NCBI GenBank assembly: GCA_036874045.1
Contig: CM072335.1
Span: 11,428,001-11,492,000 of the forward strand
Source: Cymodocea nodosa
Taxonomy: Eukaryota; Streptophyta; Magnoliopsida; Alismatales; Cymodoceaceae
Direction: 5' to 3'
Length of the DNA: 64,000 nucleotides
The notes beneath the pieces were generated by a model, which did no database searches, had not been told where the DNA came from, and saw only the letters and a list, made by a program, of their open reading frames with translations. Positions 34,137 through 46,047 of the stretch are shown piece by piece. The position numbers were made by a program, and so were the translations under genes. Position 1 is the stretch's first letter. Every line of letters begins with the position of its first letter.

Positions 34137-34196
34137 TGTGTGGAACCCAGGCTTCTATGCCTTTGGTGGCTCACATGCAAGCCAGTTGGTTTCGCA
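34137..34196 (-). other. Conserved hairpin-rich block, gypsy copy 2
   Basis: Matches the block at 29514-29571; both short stems (GGCT/AGCC and AGGC/GCCT) are kept. Confidence 0.45.
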
Positions 34197-34348
34197 GAAC
34201 AGATACCAACAACTGGATTGATATTTTGTTTTGTTTGTTTTTTTTATTATAAAATGAACATGAAAAACTTCAAAATTCCTTTTTTTTTTCTTTCTTTTTT
34301 TTTTAAAATAAATGCAGAATACACACGTTAAACACACAAAATCACAGC

Positions 34349-35239
34349 TTAAGAACATGATTGAAAAGTAGAAACAAATGGAATAAATGTATCAATCCAA
34401 GCAAACTTTTTAGGCATAGTTCTTCTTGCTATTAATTCTATTTTAATGCAGTTCTTGTTCCTTTTTAATTTGTAAACATGCAATATATTATAAATTCCAA
34501 ATACGAGTGTATTACCATTAATGATATGTAATGCAGAAAGAGATCCTTTTTGGTTCCAAGGTAATGTAGTAGTTTCTATTTCTACATCTATTTCAATATA
34601 CTCCTCTTCCCACTTCCATTCATTCATGTCTTCCATAATCCATATTTGAAATTTCATCAGTTCATCCCACCATCTTATCAGACATAAAGTAGGATCATCT
34701 TCTTCATTATACCACATTCCTATTTGAATTTCATTAAATTCTGCAGATGGTGGTTTAGCTATTTCACTCGGTATAGGTAAAATTTCTATATAATCATCAT
34801 AACTGTCTATGCTCACTATGTATAAATCAGATCCATATGCTAATGATATCTCTGTGACTAAATAGATATATCCATCAAGTATGACATGTGTTTGGTTAAT
34901 TAATGATTTCTATCCTAGATATATTATAATGTTTTCATTCCAAGATCTATTCAGAAAATTATACACACTTAAGCATAAATCTTCACCCCAATTTCCTGTA
35001 GGTCTCCAATAATATAATTTTTCAGAAATTTCATGGGTATTTGAACTACGATTAAATGACCTCCATATGAATCCATCTCTAATCTTAGTCATTTTTGCAG
35101 CTTGTAGTCCTTGAAAATATTTTTCTTCAATATAGTCTTTAATTTCCTTTGATACACAACACAGCCTACACAGATCTTTAGCTGACAAGTTACTTAGTAT
35201 TTCCCTTAGTGCATCCAACGGTAATTGCATTAATTCCAT
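34349..35239 (-). pseudogene. F-box ORF of gypsy copy 2, internally deleted
   Basis: The ATG at 35239 starts the same F-box protein (LPLDALREILSNL, AKDLCRLCCVSKEI). About 81 codons are missing between THE and the LYYWRPTGNW segment, without loss of frame; no GT-AG is seen at the break, so this is a deletion, not splicing. A TAG near 34910 replaces the Gln of GQKSL. The C-terminus runs through KKFAWIDTF to the ancestral stop, confirming that the copy 1 stop is premature. Confidence 0.75.
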
Positions 35240-35247
35240 TTGTCGAT

Positions 35248-35249
35248 TA
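35248..35249 (-). other. Intron-loss junction in gypsy copy 2
   Basis: The sequence is contiguous where copies 1 and 3 have 151-163 bp bounded by GT and AG. The first 25 or so bases after the gag stop and the bases before the F-box ATG are otherwise conserved. Confidence 0.65.
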
Positions 35250-35273
35250 GATAGTTGCTTCAGATATGCTGCT

Positions 35274-36615
35274 TCATTCAACTACCCTCCCAGAAGAGGT
35301 ATCAATTTCATTAACCGTTCTATTGATAGGATTAGGTATAGCTTGTATTGGCAATCCTCTAGTAGGTTTAACTTCCATTGGTTCCTTCTGTCTAAGTGAT
35401 ATATTTCTATTCTGATTTTGATTTGCAACATTTCCAAATATAAATTCTAGACGATTGTTTACTTGTTGGATTATCTTTTCTAATTTCTCTATTCTAGCTC
35501 CTTGTTCAATTAATACTTCATAACTTATGTTCTTCACATTTATATTTTCTCCTCCCTGGAAATTGTTGTTTCTCCAAGATAAATTCGGGTGATTTCTCCA
35601 ATTAGGATTATAAGAATTTCCCAAGTTATCTCTCTAGTTTCTAGCATAAATAATATCTAAGTCATTTATGTTTGTATTCTTTTCTGCTAGCTTTTGATTT
35701 AATGATAACTCTTCTATTTTCTTTGTTAATTCATTTAATTTCACCTCAAGCATAGTATTGGAATCTATTTCATGCATTCCTCTTGGCAATAATTTTATCT
35801 GCAATAGCTTCAGCCGAATTTTCCCACTGTGCAGTTCTTTTTGCAAAATTTTCTAAATATGCCCATGCTTCTTCACTACATAATTTTAAAAATCCATTTT
35901 GACAAGTAGATTCTAATAAAGATTTCGTTGAAACATCTATGCCTTCATAAATTATGCCTATTAATTGTGCATTACTCATTGCATGATGTGGACATTGAGT
36001 CAGTAAATCTTTAAATCTTTCAAAATATTTCTAGAATGATTCACCTTGTTTTTGGCTACACATTAATATTTCTTTCTTCTTTTTAATCGTTTGATGTGTT
36101 GGATAGTATTTTTCCAGAAAAATAGAGCAAAATTCAGTCCATGTAGAAATTGAATCAGGCGACAGAGTATATAACCATCTCTTAGTTGTATCTTTTAAAG
36201 CAAAAGGGATATATCTAAGTTTAATAGCATCTATACTCATGTTCGGCATTCTCATCATTTGACAAACTTCGTTAAATTATCTAAGGAAATAATAGGCATC
36301 CTCTCTTTCTAATCCATGAAAATGTGGCAATTGACTAATATAATTAGATTTCAGTTCAAACCTATCTCCCACAAAGTTTGGCAATCGAATACATGAAAGT
36401 TCATCAATTAATTTAGGATACAGAATCTCTCCTAACGGTTTTTCTATTGGAGCAGCCATCTCTACGTTCTCTTTTAAAGAAAGGTTAGCTACACCCCAAA
36501 GAATTTCGTTAAAGTTCAATTTAGAAAATTTTTCAGTACTCCTCTGCAATGAAAATTCCTGGATAGGTGTTCTTACTAATCATTTAGTGCTTAGAGAATG
36601 AGTCCATGTGCTCAT
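35274..36615 (-). pseudogene. gag: Gypsy copy 2 gag (capsid) ORF
   Basis: From MSTWTHS at 36615 through the capsid region (FELKSNYISQLPHFH, YIPFALKDTTKRWLYTL, FCSIFLEKYYPTHQTIKK) and NPNWRNHPNLSWRNNN to the TGA at 35274-35276. Stops or frame breaks occur near 36590, 36277, 36030 and 35770-35850. It keeps TGG in NLSWRNNN where copy 1 has TGA. There is no zinc knuckle. The F-box ORF follows directly, with no intron between. Confidence 0.78.
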
Positions 36616-37564
36616 AAATAAATAGCAGAAGATTAATTACATACCAGTCTGAAGCTTTCCATTCTATAAATATTTGTTGTCGGATGAAGGTTGAATCAGC
36701 TGCTTCTCCTTCCAGTTCCTCCAACGCTTTCTCCTTTCTTTTAAAAGTGCTGGTAACTCGTAAATAACATTCTGTTTCATATATATATTGCGCATCCATA
36801 AAGTGAATAAATCTCGTTGCAAGAACGTGGCTTGCAACGTGCATCGTGGTTCCTGTTTTTATGGGTACGTGTACCACTACTAATTTCAAATTTTGGTAAC
36901 CGCTAAACCGACGAAGTTTCGTTTGTGGTTAAAAGAATAACTGTTCTGCTTAATCCACGAACTAACATCATTGAGTTACAGATTACTCAACAGAACATAG
37001 TCGGTTACTGTTGCTAACTCCACGAACTAACTTCGTTGAGTTACAGATAACTCAATGGAGTGACCTTATATTATATTACTGACCTCGTGGAGTTACGGTT
37101 AACTTAACAGACTTACTTCGTTGAGTTAACACTAGGCAACTTCTAAGTTTCACTCGCATAAGTTTTCTATTCTATTTTTTTTTTTTTCTTTGTTTTTCAT
37201 TCTGCTAACTGTAATAAAGTTAAATCTATGTCATTAATGCCTCATTTTGATTAAAATACATTTAAATCTGAACATTATATAAAGATTTAACTTGCAGGTC
37301 ATTTTACGTTATGTAGAATTTACATTTTACCTTAAAACATGCAGAAATTTTTAAGCAGTTATCCTCTCATTTAGCAAATTGTAAATCTGTTACATATTCA
37401 TAAAGTTCCACAAATTACATAATATTCAATAAATTCCATCCATTTCACATTCAAATACGTATGAAAATTGCATCTGAAAAATTATATTTATTAATATGAA
37501 TCAATTACATTACAAGTACACCATACAATTTCATACAATTTTACACAAGTAGACGAACAATACA
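36616..37564 (-). other. Spacer upstream of gag in gypsy copy 2
   Basis: Counterpart of 25771-26718. A short conserved frame (36640-36889) lies next to gag and a palindrome cluster at 36950-37115. The rest is AT-rich. Confidence 0.45.
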
Positions 37565-37620
37565 ATTTAATCTCTATGCCTAAATTCATCTACTTTCTTC
37601 TGGAGTTTTTCTAATTTTAG
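37565..37620 (-). pseudogene. Remnant of the third ORF in gypsy copy 2
   Basis: Only the last codons of the third ORF survive (KLEKLQKKVDEF). Upstream on the minus strand they join directly to the spacer that precedes the third ORF in copies 1 and 3, so nearly the whole ORF was deleted. The junction lacks GT-AG. Confidence 0.7.
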
Positions 37621-37791
37621 GTCTTAGCTACAGTACTCCGTTGAGTTACAGTTAACTCAACGTAATAAGCTCGTTGACTAACTCAAGAGTTAACAGAGTA
37701 TGCTCATTGAGTTAAGCGTAACTCAACGGACTCCCCATACAAGCAAATATAATAATAAAAATATTACAAAGAATAGTTTTTTTGTTTTTTT
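37621..37791 (-). repeat. Palindrome spacer of gypsy copy 2
   Basis: Three TAACTCAACG/CGTTGAGTTA units at 37640-37730, equivalent to 23272-23352 and 60236-60385, followed by an AT-rich run. Confidence 0.55.
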
Positions 37792-38190
37792 ACCGGTTTA
37801 ACCGGTACTATGCTTCGGTCAGACCTAAATATTTTTTATTTTTTATTATTTTTCTTTTGGTTGAACCGATACTATGTTTCGGTAAAACCAATATTTTTTC
37901 TGAAAATTAATATACAATTTTTTTTTCCGGTTTAACTGATACTATGCTTCGGTCAGACCTAAATATTTTTTATTTTTTATTATTTTTCTTTCGGTTGAAC
38001 CGATACTATGTTTCGGTAAAACCAATATTTTTTCTGAAAATTAATATACAATTTTTTTTTTCAGTTTAACCGATACTATGCTTTGGTCAGACCTAAATAT
38101 TTTTTATTTTTTTATTTTTCTTTCGGTTGGACCGATACTATGTTTCGGTAAAACCAATATTTTTTTCTAAAAATTAATATACAATTATTA
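37792..38190 (-). repeat. Tandem repeat, about 134 bp x 3
   Basis: Units begin near 37792, 37927 and 38062. Each contains GGTTTAACCGATACTATG-type words in both directions, so each can fold on itself; the first unit holds the perfect palindrome ACCGGTTTAACCGGT (37792-37806). Copies 1 and 3 have related but less regular sequence after integrase (23085-23205, 60430-60690). Confidence 0.8.
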
Positions 38191-38322
38191 TTATTATTTT
38201 TTTAATGTTCTGGTCATGCCGATGGATCTAGTTGGTTGAACCGCAACTATTTTATGTTTTATATATATTTTTAATGTTTAACTCAATTCAATTCAATTCA
38301 CTTCGACTCAATTCAATTTGAT
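38191..38322 (-). other. Leader of gypsy copy 2 joined to post-integrase sequence
   Basis: About 45 bp of leader rich in AATTGAATTGA next to the PBS are joined directly to sequence found after integrase in copy 1 (around 23060-23140), which marks the pol deletion. Confidence 0.6.
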
Positions 38323-38339
38323 CCCTAGCAACGGCACCA
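38323..38339 (-). promoter_or_regulatory. Gypsy copy 2 primer binding site (tRNA-Asp type)
   Basis: Minus strand reads TGGTGCCGTTGCTAGGG, two changes from the copy 1 PBS. It lies 7 bp from the LTR end. Confidence 0.85.
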
Positions 38340-38346
38340 TAAAACT

Positions 38347-39412
38347 TGTTTGGGTTTTCCCAACACTACACTAGAAAAACTTGGATTTGTTACTTCTATT
38401 TTTACTTAGTTAATTTATCTTTACGCCTATTCTTTCTTTTAGAAGTAAACAAACAACCTTTAATACAATTTAGATATTAATTCCAATTTGTACTTTAACT
38501 GCAAGTGCACAGTGTCTATTGTATCAGTGTGCAAGTATAGGTCGATCCCACAGGGAATTACTGACGAATTTAAGAAATGTTTGATTGTGAACAATTCAAA
38601 TTTATATTCAATAAGCACTCGGTTGAGTTACAGTTAACTCAACAGACTAAGTTCGTTGAGTTATGGCTAACTCAACGGACTCTCCTCGTGGACTTAAGTT
38701 AACTCCACGAGCCTGTCTCTTCTTTATAATACTGCTATTTACAGAGGAATTCGGCCAACCATTGGGCGAATCCATAGATTGTAAATAACATCAATTAAGC
38801 TTTTTAATGCTAATTAACATTGGATTTATCATTAAGCAATACTAACATTCAGATGATTCAAAGAGTCACTATTAAAATCTATAAGTTTTTTGTGCGAACC
38901 AATTTCAGTAAACTGTAAAATTAAAACTAACATAAAACAATCATAAAACTGATACAGATAACATTAATCATGATACAAAACAAACAATGCAACACTCAAA
39001 TACAACATACAAATAAAGATAAATTGTTTTTGGTATTTTTGTTTTGATGTGAACATGGAAATGGGCGAAAGGTGAAATGTAAAGTAATCTCACTTGATAG
39101 TAAATACTTCCGACACTACTTGCAACGCGATTACACCACTGAAAATTAAACCACTTACAATTCTGTCTCCTCTCCCTGTAGAATCGTGAGTCTAGAATTG
39201 CAAGATGATCTCCTCTTCAGCATACAGGCATCAACTCGAAGCCAAGGCTAAAAGCTTTACGATCTCCTGAAATATGAGTCGGCGCTTGGTGAAAATGTCT
39301 TCCCTTCCCGCGACGCGATCACTCCTCATAGTGGTTGTTAGGCAATGTGTTTGGCTCAGAATCGACCTGACATCAGGCAAATATCCTCACAGACCTCCGA
39401 TGATTGGTGATT
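38347..39412 (-). mobile_element. Gypsy copy 2 5' LTR, truncated
   Basis: Closely matches 30618-31670 of the 3' LTR, including the PBS relic near its inner end. Copia B replaces the rest at 39413. Confidence 0.85.
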
Positions 39413-41106
39413 AATGGACATTCAGATGTTGATGAGAATATTGAGGAAAATCAGAGAAATTGGCGTTATTCTTCATCACATCTCATTACTTAAGTCATTG
39501 GTAATATTAATGAGGGAGTTAAAACTAGAGCTTTAGTAAATTTAAATAGTATGTGTATGTTTGTTTCTATGGTGGAACCAAAGAATATAGAAGAAGCATT
39601 ATCTGATGAAAATTGGATAGTGGCAATGCAAGAAGAACTAAATCAATTCATCAGAAATGATGTTCGGGAATTAGTCTCTCCACCAGAAAATCAATCCATA
39701 ATAGGTACAAAGTGGATCTTTAGAAACAAAACTAACGAAACTAGTCAAGTTATAAGGAACAAAGCTAGATTAGTTGCACAAGGGTATACATAGGAAGAAG
39801 GACTAGATTATGATGAAACATTTGCTCTTGTGGCTAGGTTAGAAAGTATTAGAATATTATTGGCCTATGCTTGTTATATGGATTTTAAATTATTTCAAAT
39901 GGATGTAAAGAGTGCATTTCTAAATGGTTTAATTAATGAAGAAATCTATGTAAAACAACCACCTGGATTTGAAGATATTAAAAATCCTAACTTTGTGTAT
40001 AAATTGAAGAAAACCTTATGTAGTTTGAAGCAAGCACCTAGATCATGGTATGAAAGATTATCTACTTTTTTAATAGAAAAAGGCTATATCATGGGAAAAG
40101 TGGATCATACTCTATTTATCAAGAGAGATGGTAAAGATCAGATTGTTGTTCAAATATACGTGGATGATATAATCTTTGGAGCAACCTCTAATAAGCTGAT
40201 AAAAATATTCTCTAAAGAGATGACTAATCAGTTTGAAATGAGTATGATCGGAGAACTTTCATATTTTCTAGGACTTCAAATTAAGCAAATGGATAAAGGT
40301 ATATTTTTAAATCAGGAAAAATATGTAGATGAAATGCTTAAGAAATTTAATTTTAATGATACAAGGATTCAAGGAACTCCTATGAGTACTTCTTTAAAGT
40401 TAGATATTGATGACATAGGAAAATCAATAGATCAAAGAAAATATGGAAGTATGATTGGTTCTTTACTTTATTTGACTGCTAGTAGACCTGATATTATGTT
40501 TTCTATATGTGTTTGTGCTAGATTTCAATCTAATCCTAAAGAATCACACTCAATTGCAGTTAAAAGAATATTTAGATATATACAAGGAACTAAAAATTTC
40601 AGACTGTATTATTCTAAGGATAGTTTAATAGATCTTATAGGATATACTGATGCTGATTATGCAGGATCTAAATCTGATAGAAAGAGTACCAATGGCACAT
40701 GTCAATTATTGGGAAATAATTTGGTGTCATGGTTTAGTAAAAACAAAACTATGTAGCACTTTCTACTATAGAAGCTGAATATGTTGCTGCTGCACTGTGT
40801 TGCACTCAGATTCTATGGATAAGGCAAACTTTAGAAGATTTTGGATTATCTTATGAAACAACTGAGATTTATTGTGACAGTAGTTCTGCAATAAATCTTT
40901 CCAAAAATCCTGTATTACATTCAAGAGCAAAGCATATGGAGGTTAGACATCATTTTCTAAGAGATAATGTAATTAAAGGAAAAATTAAATTAGAATTTGT
41001 GTCTAGTAAAAATTAATTAGCTGATATATTTACAAAACTTCTAGACGAAAATACATTCTACAACATTAGATTAAATTTAGGTATTTGTAGGCTATGTGAT
41101 GTGTAA
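39413..41106 (+). pseudogene. Copia B reverse transcriptase / RNase H
   Basis: Same protein as 2927-4723: WIFRNKTNET, catalytic YVDD in QIYVDDIIFG, RNase H residues in TDADYAGSKSDRKS and IYCDSSSAI. Stops and breaks: TAG at about 39791 (YT*EEG, Gln expected), a deletion near 40745 that shifts the frame before the STIEAEY segment, and TAA near 41016 (Gln expected). It ends at TAA 41104-41106 after GICRLCDV. Confidence 0.85.
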
Positions 41107-42157
41107 AATGCTTAAACTCCACATAAAAAGATAAATATTATTGATGATGTTGTTCACCTCATAGATATTATATACTTATTATAAATATCTAAAGTAATAT
41201 CTAAACTACTGCTTAAGATACTATGTATTTATTGTAAAATCATAGTAGTATCTTATTGATTTTAAGTAGTTTATCAATTTTAATGGTTTTTACGATTTTA
41301 AGTGGAAGTGTAAATGAAAAACATTAAATACTTTTGACATTCTAAAATTTTGATTAAGTGTTTTCTTTGAATCAAGGAAAGTGCATATGATCATGCATAA
41401 ATTTGACTTAATTGATTAAACTTGTAGAATAAGTTATATGTAACTCATCTTAAACTGTTAATCAAAAGTATAAGCTTATTGAAACTGATTCATATTCTTA
41501 GTAAAATCATAGATGTAAAAATTGTATGAGATTTGTGTTTTATTGCATCTGTATTAATGGAATACATATATACTATGCTTAAAATGAAAAGTGATTACAA
41601 AGTGAAAATCTTTGAGAGTTTATAGATCAGTTTGATCACGAGCCTTTTGTACTTGAGTAGATAGGTATGTAAGTATTGTTGTCCTCAAAAAGGATTCTTT
41701 AAATTTGGCAACCTAAAGTCCTGATCAAATATGAGATTATTGACTGAAAGCTCATTACACGGGTACATTAGAAAGCTCTTGTATGATTCAAGCTTTTCAA
41801 ACTAACTTTCAAAAAAAAAGAAAAAAAGAAAAAGAAAAAAAGGTGTTTCATTAATTACAGATATCTTTGAATCGAATATAGTTTCTACCAATATGACTAC
41901 TGAGTTATTGAATCAACATTAGTACTTTTGAAAACGTTTCTTTGAGTTACATTCTTTTATTCTCCTTGAACTAATCATATTGAGTTCAAAGTTGTGTTTT
42001 GATTCATATACAATAGGAATTGATTCTGGAAATCATTTTTGATGAAGTTAGAATAACGAAAGTTTCTGAAAAGAAAATTTAAAAGATAGTTATACTTAAC
42101 ATCTATTGTTATACAAGTATATTTTGTATGTTATTGAATATATAAGAAATATATTTG
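41107..42157 (+). repeat. Copia B 3' noncoding block, shared with gypsy
   Basis: No gene. Nearly collinear with 1866-2926 of copia A. The core at 41610-41800 is the stretch also found in gypsy copies 1-3. A low-complexity AAAAAGAAAAAG run lies at about 41809-41842. Confidence 0.75.
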
Positions 42158-42650
42158 TAGGGGGAGGATTAACAATGTCTAAAAATAGATTAATATATTT
42201 CAGAATACAAATCTTGGTTAATCTGAATGAATGTCCTCTTAAAATCTTGATGAAATAATTTAAAAAGACAAACAAATTATTTTAGATCAAAGGACAAGAA
42301 TGTTAGAATAGTTTACAATGTTCTCAAGAAAATAATAAGGTATAGCTATTGTGATGTGTTCAGAACGTTTCAGTTGGAAGCATCTTAAAATTGTTTTGTG
42401 TACTAACTAGACGTTATGTTAGATAAGGTAACGTGTAAAATTACCTCTAAACAGCGTTTTACTCGTTAGGTTAGTTAACTCAACGAGTTATACTTGAATA
42501 TTTTGGGTACTTTATTGAATAAACTTTATTCAATATTTATTTAATATCTAAACTCGACTTCTCTTCACGTTGAGTTATTCGCCTAAAACCCTATTTAAAC
42601 ACTTATTACACGGGCACTTAGGTTATTTGTAAACTTTGTCAAGAAACTTT
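42158..42650 (+). promoter_or_regulatory. Copia B purine tract and promoter-like block
   Basis: Purine tract GTAGGGGGAGG at 42158-42168, then sequence matching 1375-1845 of copia A, with AAACCCTATTTAAA at 42587-42600. The third ORF that follows this block in copia A is absent here. Confidence 0.5.
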
Positions 42651-43404
42651 TCAGTTAGGGATCCAAATTGAATATTCAGACTTGGTTTTTGAGATTGGGA
42701 TCCTCTATTGTAATGTAGCTCGTACTCTCTATTTGTAGTCGAACTTTGTTGTCTTTCACGTCCAGCATGTTCATCTACTTAATCCACAATCCATAATCCA
42801 CGTACTAATTTTTTCTTTAATCCAAATTACTATCTTTTTGAGTTTCCACTTTCTCCACAATCATTTTGAATTTCCACGATCTCCACTCGTAGATATATCG
42901 AGACTTTTATCTTCCTAGAGTCTTGTAGAATTTATCTTCTAAGTCTTCGATTTAGTCAAACATTTATCCTTTAACTCTTCGAGTTTTTGTGCACCTGCAA
43001 AACACGTGACTAAACAAGGAAACTTATCTCTTCGTTTGTCCTTTTATAAAACTTGAATAGTTATCTATCCATGCGTATAAAAACTCGAACAGTTATCTAA
43101 CTATTCGATTTTTCATTACTGAACACACATGGAAAACACGTGACAACTTAAAAACATTAAAAACACACATGTAGATAACTTAACTATACGAGTTTTTAAT
43201 ATAAAGTATTCGACAAAAACGAAACGTTAACTGTCCAAAAGTTTAACTATTGCAAATCTAACTCTTCAGAAATTTTTAATTTATCCGACATAAAAATGAA
43301 ACTTTCCGATAATCTGTTAACTGTTATACTTAGAGAAATATACTTAGAGAATATTATGTAGACTTATTTAAAAACGTTAATAAAGCATATATCATCAAAA
43401 TTAT
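42651..43404. other. Unassigned AT-rich segment between copia B and C
   Basis: No ORF of note. It contains CACGTG words (about 43005 and 43140) and TAACTATTCGA-like words as in the LTRs, so it is probably LTR or leader sequence of a copia element that I cannot place. Confidence 0.3.
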
Positions 43405-45118
43405 ATACCTAACAATTTCAAAAACTTCAATTTTTTTAGTTAGAAAATAGACCCAAGTAAATCTAGAATAGTCATGAACTAGTACAAAAGTGTAATGTTT
43501 ACCTCCTAGACTGGTTGTCCTAGTAGGTCCAAATAAATCCATATGCACTAGTTCTAATACTCTTTTGCTTGTTATTTCATTTAAACTTTTAAAGGATGTT
43601 TTATGTAATTTACCTAGTTGACATGCATTACACATAAACTCTTTTGAGTACTTAATACTAGGTAAACCTCTAATTAGATTCTTTTTAGATAGCTTTTGTA
43701 ATAATTTTAAGTTTGAGTGTCCTAGCCTTCTATGTCATAAAATAACTTTATCTGATTTTGCAATTAAGCAAACATTATCTTTAATAATATCAGAAGACAA
43801 ATTCAGAATACAAATGAAACCTTTCTTGTATGTAGTGAATAAAATTTCATTTGTAGACATGTCCATAATTTTATAGGAATCTTTTTCAAAAATTACTCTG
43901 TAAAACTTCATTAAAACAGGAACACTCAATAAATTAAAACCTAAGTTTTCCACTAATAAGACATTATTTATAAAGCATTTCTTAGTTACTTGAACCTTGC
44001 TAGACCCAAGGATATTTGTTTTGCTTTTATTTCCAAAGGTAACTTGTCCATTCTTGGTCTTTGTTATTTCTGTAAGTAATCGTATATCTCCAGTCATGTG
44101 GTTGGATGCTCCACTGTCCATTATCCATTTTGATTTGTGTAATTACAAAATAGTCAAAAAGAGATTTTATCTCTTGGAACCCATTTTTGAGTGGGTCCAA
44201 GAATTTTAGAGAGAGTCATATCAAAATTATCAATATTTCTAAACTTCAACTTATCTATTTTCTGATAATTATTCTTGTGTTTCTTTCTTTTAGTGTTATA
44301 ATTATCAGAACATTTATCTTTATGTAAACCAGAGTTGAAATTTTCATTTCTGACATTATTTGATTTTTAATTCCAATATCTGATATTCTTTAAATATGAA
44401 GAAAATTGATCAAGAATATTAAAATTCTCAAATGACTTAGCTTGATTTTTCTGAAAATTTCTTTTGACATTCTTGCATCGTGTGCTATCATTTATATGCT
44501 GCATTTTATCAATTTGTACATATTTATCTCCCTTTTTAATCACACATGGAATAGTTTTTCTTTTACTATTCTTAGTACTAGAAATAAAGACATTATTTTT
44601 AGCAGTACCATCATGCAATATATAATTTTCAGAAAATGCATCATGTAAACCAATACCATGTTTTTCAACATTTGATATTTTACTACTAAGTTCATCTGTT
44701 ATAGTTTGACTATTATTCCATTTACTTAATATAGCCTTTTGATCGCAAACCTTAATCTTTAACATATCAATTTCTGAATTTAAATCAGAAATAGTTAGTT
44801 CTAGTTTTTCAATTTCACAGATCATTTTCTTCTTATCAGCAATTAAATTTTCACAATTAGCATGCAATTTTCTTTCTATAGTAGTAAACTTTAAAATTTC
44901 CTTTGCATGCCTTTGATTTTCTTCTTTAAATTTATTCAACGTAGAGTTCAAAAAATCAATTTATTTTCAGATTCATTTAGCATTTTCCTAGTGTTCTTTC
45001 TTTCTATTTTGACTTTCTTATATTTTCTGGCTAGTCTATTGTATTCAACAAGTAATCCATCAAAACTATCAAAGTTAGCATTTTGATCAGAGGATACCTC
45101 ACTAGATTTTGCCATGGA
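43405..45118 (-). pseudogene. Copia element C fragment: gag C-part, protease, pre-integrase, integrase start
   Basis: Read leftwards: the end of gag (MAKSSEVSSDQN at 45115, then coiled coil 44951-44600), WVPRDK, protease with an intact DSGASNHMTG (near 44115), NVLLVENLGFNLLSV, the zinc-binding segment FMCNACQLGKLHK, and the integrase core start with the first catalytic Asp in HMDLFGPTRTTS. It ends soon after YFLTKK. It is related to copia A but clearly diverged. The right end abuts 5S array 2 directly. Confidence 0.8.
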
Positions 45119-45154
45119 GTATACAAAAAGAACATCCTACCATGATGCAAAAAA

Positions 45155-45181
45155 GAGTGCAACACAAGGACTTCCCAAGAT
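45155..45181 (-). pseudogene. 5S rRNA-like unit 2-1, truncated
   Basis: Only the last 25 or so bases remain; a deletion joins them to spacer sequence (TCCAATTATTTT). Confidence 0.72.
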
Positions 45182-45422
45182 CCAATTATTTTAACTAATT
45201 CGCAATGATTACAACTCTGTTGAAAACACAACATGACACAACAGACATTAAATGTTTCTCATTTGATGGTACTCTGATTGTTGTAAGTTAAGATGTAACA
45301 AAATTTTGGTCATGATGTCATTTGATATATGACATTAATTTTGGAAATCGTTATTAATAATAGGGTCATCTCTTAGTGATAGTTTGATTTACAAAAAGAC
45401 CATCCTACCATGATGCAAAAAA

Positions 45423-45540
45423 GAGTGCAACACAAGGACATCCCAAGAGGTCACCCATCTTAGTACTACTTTCACCCAAACACATTTAACATTGGAGTTC
45501 TGATGAGATCCGATACTTTTGTGTTAGTATGATCACACCC
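45423..45540 (-). pseudogene. 5S rRNA-like unit 2-2
   Basis: Near full length; intermediate element changed (TTTCACCC on plus). Confidence 0.77.
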
Positions 45541-45930
45541 ATATTTCAATATTTGTCAAAACTGAAAGATCGAAAACTATGTTAATTCGCACTAGAAACA
45601 AGTTGAATTGGATTGTTTAAAGTTTGTAAATAAAGATCCAATTATTTCAACTCATTTGCAATGATTACAACTCCGTTGAAAAAGCAGCACGACACAACAT
45701 ACATTAAATCTTTCTCATTTCAAGTTACTCTAATTGTTGTAAGTTAAGATGTTAAAAAATTTGAGTTAGAGAATACAACCCTTTCGATATCAAACACCAT
45801 TATAATGGCTCATTTTGATCATGATGTCATTTAATATATGACATTAATTTTAGAAACTATTATCAATAATAGGGTCATCTCTTAGTGACAGTTTGATTTA
45901 CAAAAAGACCATCTTACCATGATGCAAAAA

Positions 45931-46047
45931 AACTACAACATAAGGACTTCACAAGAGGTCACCCATCTTAGTACTACTCTCCCCAAACACATTTAACTTT
46001 GATGTTCTAATGAGATCCAATGCTTTTGTGTTGGTATGATCGCACCC
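45931..46047 (-). pseudogene. 5S rRNA-like unit 2-3
   Basis: Near full length; 3' end changed to CTACAAC and one base lost in the intermediate element (CTCTCCCC on plus). Unit 2-6 has the same 3' end, so they are sister units. Confidence 0.77.

Larger units (their letters stand above)
30618..39412 (-). mobile_element. Gypsy copy 2, non-autonomous deletion derivative (gag + F-box only)
   Basis: On the minus strand: partial 5' LTR (38347-39412), PBS, short leader, tandem 134-bp repeats, a palindrome spacer, about 50 bp of the third-ORF end, gag, F-box, internal PPT, 3' block, terminal PPT, 3' LTR (30618-32583). Zinc-knuckle ORF, protease, RT, RNase H, integrase and nearly all of the third ORF are missing. 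The copia B fragment truncates the outer LTR at 39412. Confidence 0.8.
39413..42650 (+). mobile_element. Copia element B, 3' part
   Basis: Same family as copia A on the other strand: RT/RNase H, 3' noncoding block, purine tract and promoter-like block. The 5' half is missing; the left end joins a gypsy LTR within about 10 bp of the LTR position where copia A sits. The right end is where similarity to copia A stops (after the TATA-like block). Confidence 0.8.

Noticed and set aside
34910..35239. The gap in copy 2 F-box as a second spliced intron
   Set aside because: The break has no GT-AG at its ends when compared with copy 1; it looks like an in-frame deletion.
37565..37625. Loss of the third ORF in copy 2 by splicing
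   Set aside because: The junction (equivalent to about 23372 joined to 25722) has neither GT nor AG.
42651..43404. A complete copia LTR between copia B and C
   Set aside because: I could not find both TG...CA ends or a PBS next to it.
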